From assembly GCA_035655435.1 (NCBI GenBank), contig DASRUN010000038.1, forward strand, positions 1 through 27,092: 27,092 bases of DNA. Reading direction: 5' to 3'. Position 1 is the first letter of the stretch. Every line of letters starts with the position of its first letter. Made by a program: the position numbers and the translations under genes. Source of the stretch: UBA493 sp035655435 (lineage in GTDB: Archaea > Iainarchaeota > Iainarchaeia > Iainarchaeales > Iainarchaeaceae). Below are positions 21,572 to 27,092 of this stretch, piece by piece. The notes beneath the pieces were generated by a model. The model did no database searches, was not told the origin of the DNA, and was given only the letters and a program-made list of their open reading frames with translations.

Positions 21572-22062
21572 TTCATTGCCTCGTTGAAAACTTTGAATGT
21601 GCTTATGAATGCAGGAGCTATCTTTTCCTCGGATTTTTGGAATTTCTCAATCTCTTCCAAGTCCATTAGTTTGATCTCCTCAACTTCCTCATCTTGTTTT
21701 TTTATTTTCCCTTTTCCTTCGCATGTAAAAATTCCGCACACTTTATTGTCCTTATATTTTGGATCAAAAGAAATTAGTTTTCCTAAAAATTTCAGTTTCT
21801 CCGCTTTTAGTCCCACTTCCTCTTGCACTCCTCTAATAGCAGCTTCTTCAAATGTTTCTTTGCTCTGCACGGTTTCCGCAACAATTGAGTAATGTCCGGG
21901 ATTTGTTTTTTTTTGCATTGTTCTTTTTTCCACAATAATTTTTCCTTTATATTTTACATAAATATACGAAACCCTATGCAAGAGCCCTTTCGCATAAACC
22001 TCGCTTCTCTCAGCTTGCCTCAGGACTTCATCCTTTTCATTTACAACATCAAGGATTTCCAT
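21568..22062 (-). CDS. Nudix hydrolase in the mevalonate operon
   Basis: 164 aa. Starts like Idi/YfcD-type Nudix proteins (EILDVVNEKDEVL, GLLHRVSYIYV, EKRTMQKKTNPG). The Nudix box at about 63-85 (ETFEEAAIRGVQEEVGL) keeps the Arg, two Glu and Gly, but the first Gly and the Glu after the Arg are changed (E and G), as Idi also deviates. The Idi cysteine and the late ExE are absent, so it is not a normal isomerase. An activity on isoprenoid diphosphates is suggested by context. It overlaps its neighbours by 1 nt (TGATG) and 4 nt (ATGA). Confidence 0.75.
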   Translation of the reverse strand: MEILDVVNEKDEVLRQAERSEVYAKGLLHRVSYIYVKYKGKIIVEKRTMQKKTNPGHYSIVAETVQSKETFEEAAIRGVQEEVGLKAEKLKFLGKLISFDPKYKDNKVCGIFTCEGKGKIKKQDEEVEEIKLMDLEEIEKFQKSEEKIAPAFISTFKVFNEAMK

Positions 22063-23054
22063 CAGAACAGCTCTTCATCAATGAGTTTTGCTTCTCCGCC
22101 GGTTTTACATTCAATTAATTTCTGAACAGCTTTTAGTTCTCCAAGTCTTTTTGCAATTTTTTTCACGCTCTTTTCAAGGCAAAGAATTTTCACTTGCGGT
22201 CCGCCATCAATTGTAAAATAACATTCAATTCCTTCCTCGCGCATTTGCAAAACTTCTTTCATCAGTATTACAGTTTCCGGTTCCCAGTAAATTATTGGAG
22301 GGTTTGTTGTTAACATTGTAGAGTGCATTTTGAGCGCGTTCATTTCCGCAACAGAACCAAGTTGTGAAAATCTTTTTTCCATTATTCCTTCTCGCACTTT
22401 CTTCAAATCATTTTCCACGGTGTCAAGCCAGGTTTTGTACAAAGGAGATGTTTCTACTGTTTGTGTCATTCCCGTCCTTGATTTTATTTTCTTCTCTTTC
22501 TGAGTGAGAACCGTTACAATCATTCTGAGTTCATTCCAATGATCCTGCGGAGCAATCATTTTTGCATAAGAATCACTTCCATCGGAAAGCGTTCCCTTCA
22601 TCCACTCACAAAATCCTCCTTCGATGCTCCTTGAAGCGCTTCCAGAACCTTGTCTTGCAAGAATGCTCAGTTCCTTATTTTCCAAGTGTAAATCAAGTGC
22701 TTTTGTTGCTGCTAAACTTAATGCCGCGAATGCAGAAGCCGAACTGGCTAATCCAGCGGCTTTTGGAAAATTATTTTGCGATTCTACTTTCGCATAAATT
22801 TCTTCTCTTTTAATTTTCCTAATCAAATCAAGGTGTTTTGAAACCCTTTCAAGTTCCATTCCTTCAATTTTTTTTCCGTCAATTTTAACCTCATCACTTT
22901 TCATTTTTTCTTTGAATTCAATTGTGGTTGTTGTGTGCAATTTATCCAATGTCATGGAAATGCTGGAATTTTGCGGGAGGATTAATTTCTCATCTCTTTT
23001 TCCCCAGTATTTTACAAGTGCTATGTTAGAGTTTGCGCGCGCGGTTGCTTTCAT
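22062..23054 (-). CDS. mvaD: Diphosphomevalonate decarboxylase
   Basis: 330 aa. Converts mevalonate 5-diphosphate to IPP with ATP. ANSNIALVKYWGKR at 7-20 and LPQNSSISMTLD at 26-37 are diagnostic for the family, as are NNFPKAAGLASSASAFAAL at about 94-112, GSGSASRSIEGGFCEW at about 136-151 (Arg142) and TIDGGPQVKIL with Asp283, the equivalent of the catalytic Asp. Keeping the Asp/Arg pair supports true diphosphate decarboxylation. TAG-ATG abuts the mevalonate kinase gene upstream; the ends are tightly coupled. Confidence 0.92.
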   Translation of the reverse strand: MKATARANSNIALVKYWGKRDEKLILPQNSSISMTLDKLHTTTTIEFKEKMKSDEVKIDGKKIEGMELERVSKHLDLIRKIKREEIYAKVESQNNFPKAAGLASSASAFAALSLAATKALDLHLENKELSILARQGSGSASRSIEGGFCEWMKGTLSDGSDSYAKMIAPQDHWNELRMIVTVLTQKEKKIKSRTGMTQTVETSPLYKTWLDTVENDLKKVREGIMEKRFSQLGSVAEMNALKMHSTMLTTNPPIIYWEPETVILMKEVLQMREEGIECYFTIDGGPQVKILCLEKSVKKIAKRLGELKAVQKLIECKTGGEAKLIDEELF

Positions 23055-23978
23055 CTAAACACCTATTTTTGTTTTGTAAACTTTAAAACCAAGTTTTTTG
23101 CATTCTTTTGCTACTTTTTCCTGTAATTTTTTTCCCGGAGTTAATGCAATAATATTTCCTCCAACTCCCGCTCCCGTAAGTTTTGCTCCTAATGCTCCTG
23201 CTTTCAATGTAACGTTACAAAGATCTTCAATTTCCGGGCAACTTACTTCCATTTCTTTTAGTAGTTCGTGGTTTTTGTTCATTAACCTTCCAGTTTCAAG
23301 CCAATCAGCAGTAAGAACAGCTTTTTTCGCTTTTGGATAAAGCTCCTCATATTCCTTGAAAATTTTCGCATATTTTTGCGGTTCTTTTTCCTTTCTCTCT
23401 TTTACTCCAGCAACCAATTCTCCGGTATCATGGTAAATTCCGGTATCAGCTAAAACAATTTCAACTTCCTTTGTTTTCAACTTTTCGATTTTGTTTCCGT
23501 TCCCGCTTTTCCCGAATTCAAGCAACCCTCCGTAAGTTGAAGCTGTATTATCTATCCCGCTTGGGTTTCCGTGGAAAAGTTTTTCCACTTTGAATGCAAT
23601 ATCATTTATTTTTTCATCACTCATTTTCAAATTGAATTGTTCATTCAAACACCTCGCGATTGCAACTCCAAGCGCGGCACTTGACCCCAATCCTCCGCGC
23701 AAAGACATGTTTGTTGTTAATTTTAACCTGAAATTTCCCGGCTTTACTTTTGTTTCCTCAAAAACAACCTTCAAAACTTTATCCAACATTTTTTTGGGGT
23801 TTTTTCCAAAAACAATTTTTTCCTTTGTAACAAGATCATTCGAAACAACGCCTTTTTCGTTTTTTTCAAACGAACAAGTAGTGTTCATTTCAACAGCTGC
23901 CACTAACCCCGGCAAACCGTAAACAACAAAGTGTTCTCCAAAAAGAATCACTTTTCCAAAACCGATTCCTTTTGACAT
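23055..23978 (-). CDS. mvk: Mevalonate kinase
   Basis: 307 aa. First phosphorylation of mevalonate, GHMP family. KVILFGEHFVVYGLPG at 9-24, ATP loop GLGSSAALGVAI at 96-107, HGNPSGIDNTASTYGG at about 136-151 with the catalytic Asp143, and KLTGAGVGGNIIAL near 265. A TATA-like CCTTAATAATAGG about 26 nt before the ATG indicates a leaderless start of the operon mvk - mvaD - Nudix - PMK - unknown, with junctions of zero gap or short overlap. HMG-CoA synthase and reductase are not in this window. Confidence 0.92.
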   Translation of the reverse strand: MSKGIGFGKVILFGEHFVVYGLPGLVAAVEMNTTCSFEKNEKGVVSNDLVTKEKIVFGKNPKKMLDKVLKVVFEETKVKPGNFRLKLTTNMSLRGGLGSSAALGVAIARCLNEQFNLKMSDEKINDIAFKVEKLFHGNPSGIDNTASTYGGLLEFGKSGNGNKIEKLKTKEVEIVLADTGIYHDTGELVAGVKERKEKEPQKYAKIFKEYEELYPKAKKAVLTADWLETGRLMNKNHELLKEMEVSCPEIEDLCNVTLKAGALGAKLTGAGVGGNIIALTPGKKLQEKVAKECKKLGFKVYKTKIGV

Positions 23979-24025
23979 TAAAGAATTCGTGTGAAAACCC
24001 TATTATTAAGGTTTATTTTTTTGTT

Positions 24026-24364
24026 TTACATGTGTATTATTCGCTTCATGAATTGTTTAAGTTTCGATGTAGGTTTTTGTGGTTTTCCAGGAAAAATCGG
24101 TGTTCCTTCAAAATGTTCTTTGAATGCGCTTGGGATTTCATGAGGTTTAAATGTTACTTCATCTCCTCTTTTCGCGAGCTCTTGTGCACCAGACTTAATG
24201 GCGTCAATATGTTGAATGGCTTGTAATCGTCTGTCTCTTGATCCGGTTGTCGCTCCGGGGTGTATTTCATGTGCAATGTTACGCAACTCTGCAGCCGCGT
24301 GGAACATCGCAGTCTTTATTTCCGATGCAGATCTTCCTTCAAACGGATTAGATTTTTTTGCCAT
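24026..24364 (-). CDS. 112-aa protein, unknown
   Basis: Starts MAKKSNPFEGRSASEIKTAM. Predominantly helical and charged, with a His-rich stretch (IAHEIHPG) and a basic C-terminus (KLKQFMKRIIHM). A TATA-like TTTAAATAATG about 24 nt upstream suggests its own leaderless transcript. No cysteines, signal peptide or known motif. It lies between the DUF35 gene and mevalonate kinase without obvious link. Confidence 0.55.
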   Translation of the reverse strand: MAKKSNPFEGRSASEIKTAMFHAAAELRNIAHEIHPGATTGSRDRRLQAIQHIDAIKSGAQELAKRGDEVTFKPHEIPSAFKEHFEGTPIFPGKPQKPTSKLKQFMKRIIHM

Positions 24365-24412
24365 ACATTATTTTACTTTTCATTATTTAAAAAACAATCT
24401 AGTTATGTAGAA

Positions 24413-24814
24413 TTAAACTACTTTGAATTTGTAACCGTAAGCAATTACTCCTTCTTCATTGCGATCTGAAATTTTTCTGAAAAGTTTCGAAACCTTTGCA
24501 CCGATTTTCACTTTCGATTCTTCCGAATCAACAATTTGTGCCAAAATCTTAACTCCATTATCAAGCTCTATTATTCCAATGAAATAAGGCGTTTCGAATT
24601 CAAATCCAATTGGTCCCACAAGAACTTTTGTGTGTGAATAAATTTTACCCGTGAATGGCATTTGTTCCTTTACAAGTTTTCCTTTGCTCCTGCATTTAAC
24701 GCACACAGGCCTTGCCGGAAAATAAATGCTTCCGCAATTCGTACACTTATTTCCGGTAAGCCTATACCTTTCGTCAAACCTTCTCCAATGAATCGGAATT
24801 GATGCGTCAACCAT
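24413..24814 (-). CDS. DUF35 zinc-ribbon/OB-fold acyl-CoA-binding protein
   Basis: 133 aa from ATG at 24814, chosen because an AAAGGTGA ribosome-binding site lies 5 nt upstream; GTG at 24823 is the alternative. A zinc ribbon with Cys24/27/38/41 (CTNC...CVKC) is followed by an OB fold (GKIYSHTKVLVGP, FIGIIELDNGVKILAQ). In archaea, DUF35 proteins bridge thiolase and HMG-CoA synthase, channelling acetoacetyl-CoA into the mevalonate pathway. The gene normally sits beside thiolase; here an endonuclease gene separates them and overlaps its start. Confidence 0.9.
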   Translation of the reverse strand: MVDASIPIHWRRFDERYRLTGNKCTNCGSIYFPARPVCVKCRSKGKLVKEQMPFTGKIYSHTKVLVGPIGFEFETPYFIGIIELDNGVKILAQIVDSEESKVKIGAKVSKLFRKISDRNEEGVIAYGYKFKVV

Positions 24815-26243
24815 AAAAATCACCTTTTGTTAAAATTAAATTTGAAATAAACATCTCTTCAGTTTTTGGCATTATAAAGTCCTTGCCTTGATCAAAATTT
24901 ATTTTTTCTATATCTTTTATTTTAACAGTCGTAATAGGGCTTGAAACAAGGTTTAATAGATTTTGATTATCATAAATTTCGGCTATTTGTTGAAGTTTTT
25001 TAATTTGCACTTTTCTTTTGTTTTTTTCCCAATTATTTATGAGTTTTGGGTTAACGCCGATTTTTTTACTGAGTGAATCAAGTGTATCTAGGTTAGATTT
25101 CCTAAGAAATGCCAACTCAGTTCCTTCTATTGAAAGCAATTCACATTCGAGGGATTTTTTAGGGTCTTTAATTGAAAGAAGGTTTTGCTTTTTTCTTTTT
25201 GAAATTACATAGTCACTAATTCTTTTGGCTACCCGGCCGTATATTTGTGCCCGTACACCAAAGGTTGTTTTTGTCCGGTTAATTGTTGGAAACAGTCCGA
25301 TTTTAAGAAAAAGGGTTGCAATGTCAAGGGCAATTGAATAAGAGGCTGTGTCGACCCTTATCTGACCCTTCTTTTCGAAAATATTGCCATCAGTGTCAAT
25401 AAGCGCCCCTAATGTACTAAAAAGAATTTCTTCTCCTGACTGAAGGATTTCCGACGGTACACCTGTCGCATACTTGTCCTTGGACATGAAACCTAGGTTA
25501 GCAAGTTCTGCACAGACCTTAACGGAATTTAATTCGGCATTCGGTTTTAATATTTTTGCTTTTTTGCCGTAAATTTTTTGAGTTAATTCCGAGAAATTTT
25601 CCAGAATTTCACTATCTGAAGATGTGATGAAAATTCTGTTGCGTCGCTTTGTTACATGACCATCACCTAACATAAGCATAAGAAATCTCGCCTTTTCGAC
25701 AGAAAGGTTATCCGCGTTGCCGGTTGGAAGTCTTTTCATAACTGCTATCCTGTCACCTATTTTAAAACTTTCCAAAGACTTAGATTGCAAAAAATAATTT
25801 TTCCCGATTACCATTAATTTTGAATTTGATGGGAGCACTACCGCCAAATTACTAGTAGTCTGAACAAAAAATGCTTCTTTGGAATTTATTTTAACTGTAT
25901 CGACGCAGCAGCCACTGAATGACAGATTCTTGTCGAAAATTAATGCCTTTCCGTTGCTATTTTGTTTACCATTTATGCCCATTACTTTGTAAGGCGAGTT
26001 TTTCATTATTCCTTTTATGGTAGCCCTCAAATAACGGACTTTATTTTTTTCAGTTGGAACTTTATGATCGAAAATGTAAACCGACCCTTGCTCTAGAAGG
26101 TCTTGTTGGTCTGCCGATAAATTATTTTTAATGATGAGGCTTCTTCCGTTTAGCAAATAATTATCCATATCAAAAATCATTGGAATTTGCGAATTTAATC
26201 CTTCGTGAGGAGTGCATTGCCGGTGTGAAATAGTAGAAATCAT
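24807..26243 (-). CDS. Intein-derived Hint + LAGLIDADG protein
   Basis: 478 aa from ATG at 26243, just after the thiolase stop; ATG at 26264 overlaps that gene. Residues about 110-170 resemble a Hint (intein) domain: a CC start, VQTTSNLAVVL, and FKIGDRIAVMKRLP. Its block B lacks the usual TxxH. Two LAGLIDADG helices follow, MLGDGHV (Asp194) and LGALIDTDGNI (Asp285), both catalytic acids kept, then an XRE-like HTH (about 378-405) and an intein-like end FISNLILTKG, where the terminal His-Asn is missing. So splicing is probably lost while the nuclease may be active. No extein homology was seen. Its 3' end overlaps the DUF35 start and covers the DUF35 ribosome-binding site. Confidence 0.75.
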   Translation of the reverse strand: MISTISHRQCTPHEGLNSQIPMIFDMDNYLLNGRSLIIKNNLSADQQDLLEQGSVYIFDHKVPTEKNKVRYLRATIKGIMKNSPYKVMGINGKQNSNGKALIFDKNLSFSGCCVDTVKINSKEAFFVQTTSNLAVVLPSNSKLMVIGKNYFLQSKSLESFKIGDRIAVMKRLPTGNADNLSVEKARFLMLMLGDGHVTKRRNRIFITSSDSEILENFSELTQKIYGKKAKILKPNAELNSVKVCAELANLGFMSKDKYATGVPSEILQSGEEILFSTLGALIDTDGNIFEKKGQIRVDTASYSIALDIATLFLKIGLFPTINRTKTTFGVRAQIYGRVAKRISDYVISKRKKQNLLSIKDPKKSLECELLSIEGTELAFLRKSNLDTLDSLSKKIGVNPKLINNWEKNKRKVQIKKLQQIAEIYDNQNLLNLVSSPITTVKIKDIEKINFDQGKDFIMPKTEEMFISNLILTKGDFYG

Positions 26244-26244
26244 T

Positions 26245-27092
26245 TTATCTTTTTCCCATTGCATGTTTCAAAATATGTACAACACATGTAGCACCACTTC
26301 CCCCAACATTGTGGGTTAAACCGATTTTCGCGCCTTTCACTTGTCTTTTTTCCGCGCGTCCTTGTAACTGTTGGACAATTTCAATTACTTGCTTTACTCC
26401 GGTTGCCCCTACGGGGTGTCCACATGCCTTTAGGCCCCCCGAAGTATTGATTGGAATTTCTCCTTGCATAGAAGTTTTTCCCTGCTCCGTTGCCTTTCCC
26501 CCTTCACCTTTCTTAAAAAAGCCTAAGTCTTCAATAGCTAATATCTCAGCCACTGAGAAGCAGTCATGAACCTCTGCCAAATCAATATCTTTAACACTTA
26601 CTTTTGCTTTTTCATATGCGATCTTTGCTGCTAATTTTGTTGCCCGTAATTCAGTAAGATTTGGTCTGGAAGCTAATGCAAGCGTGTCACTTGCCTGTCC
26701 GGATCCAATAATTTCAATTGGTTGTTCGCACATTTTTTTTGCTTTCTGTGTTTCCGCAATTATTACAACAGCAGCTCCATCCGTTATTGGAGAACAATCC
26801 AATAATTTCAAAGGAGTTGCAACATATCCGGAATTCATCACATCTTCAATTGTAAATTCTTTGTGAAATTGTGCAAAAGGATTATTCATTCCGTTTTTGT
26901 GATTCTTAACCGCTACTTGTGCCAATTGTTCTTCGGAAGTTTTGAATTCGTGCATGTGCCTTTTCGCCATCAATGCATACAAAGCAGGAAAGGTTGCTCC
27001 GTGGAACAATTCAGTTTCCTGATCTCCGGCTCCTCCTAATGCAAACCCAACCTCAGCTGTATCAACTTCCGTCATTTTTTCCACTCCGCCAA
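26245..27092 (-). CDS. Archaeal thiolase (acetyl-CoA acetyltransferase), 5'-truncated
   Basis: About 282 C-terminal residues; the frame runs off the right edge with GGVEKMTE, so the N-terminal Cys half is outside the window. Conserved pieces: SPITDGAAVVIIA, EVHDCFSVAEI, NTSGGLKACGHPVGATG with the catalytic His, and NVGGSGATCVVHIL, as in archaeal thiolases of the SCP-x type. It condenses two acetyl-CoA at the entry to the mevalonate pathway. Two ACGGAGCA octamers lie in this part (26483, 26995). Confidence 0.92.
   Translation of the reverse strand, partial: GGVEKMTEVDTAEVGFALGGAGDQETELFHGATFPALYALMAKRHMHEFKTSEEQLAQVAVKNHKNGMNNPFAQFHKEFTIEDVMNSGYVATPLKLLDCSPITDGAAVVIIAETQKAKKMCEQPIEIIGSGQASDTLALASRPNLTELRATKLAAKIAYEKAKVSVKDIDLAEVHDCFSVAEILAIEDLGFFKKGEGGKATEQGKTSMQGEIPINTSGGLKACGHPVGATGVKQVIEIVQQLQGRAEKRQVKGAKIGLTHNVGGSGATCVVHILKHAMGKR

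Noticed and set aside
4752..22556. One-mismatch octamers (4752, 6477, 6655, 7315, 10406, 12853, 22549)
   Set aside because: Numbers are closer to what chance gives and they show no strand pattern; only exact copies were counted.
23986..23997. ACACGAATT-like sequence before mevalonate kinase as an eighth repeat copy
   Set aside because: Only the first half matches; the TTTAGGACAA half is missing, so chance similarity is likely.

Overview
The window looks like chromosomal DNA of an AT-rich archaeon. Direct evidence: a tRNA-Gly gene split by an intron with a perfect bulge-helix-bulge splice structure; many genes with a TATA-like box about 25-30 nt before the start codon (leaderless promoters); and archaeal-type genes (thiolase next to a DUF35 protein, mevalonate kinase, an EF-Tu domain-2-like barrel, a BofA-like membrane protein). 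Compact genes, tiny proteins and many orphans suggest a DPANN-type genome, perhaps Iainarchaeota/Diapherotrites; that placement is inference only.

Left part (1-5.3 kb): housekeeping and small genes. These are the end of a HAD phosphatase, NAD+ synthetase, small membrane and lipoproteins, an HPF-like ribosome protein, a [3Fe-4S]-type ferredoxin, an HxlR-type regulator with direct-repeat operator candidates, BofA-like protein, intron-containing tRNA-Gly(CCC), a PhzF-like protein and a structured RNA candidate.

Middle part (5.6-14.6 kb): accessory region of mostly plus-strand genes: zinc-ribbon microprotein, pirin, papain-fold protein, SWIB-like small protein, Tat-exported protein, HExxH metalloprotease, JmjC/cupin-like protein, HTH protein, catechol-dioxygenase-like VOC protein, methyltransferase and a LAGLIDADG endonuclease. 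Its spacers carry seven copies of a 20-bp repeat (consensus TTRCACGAATTTTAGGACAA). A zinc-ribbon cassette attached to this repeat occurs twice, and the second copy is frameshifted.

Right-centre (14.7-19.2 kb): mostly minus-strand genes for unrecognised small helical, membrane or exported proteins, a C2H2 microprotein and a winged-helix regulator. I find no known system here; it is a candidate lineage-specific envelope locus.

Right end (19.2-27.1 kb): isoprenoid block. An Idi-family Nudix protein without the catalytic cysteine faces a tightly coupled minus-strand operon of mevalonate kinase, diphosphomevalonate decarboxylase, Nudix protein, phosphomevalonate kinase and an unknown protein. Upstream lie DUF35 and thiolase genes, separated by an intein-derived Hint/LAGLIDADG gene that overlaps the DUF35 start.

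Across the whole window the octamer ACGGAGCA occurs 15 times (under one expected for random sequence). All eight copies left of 14.2 kb are on the plus strand and all seven right of 14.5 kb are on the minus strand. It appears in coding sequence in two reading frames and in spacers, so it behaves like a DNA-level signal (uptake, Chi-like or segregation-orienting). This and the 20-bp repeat family are the strongest candidates for something undescribed.
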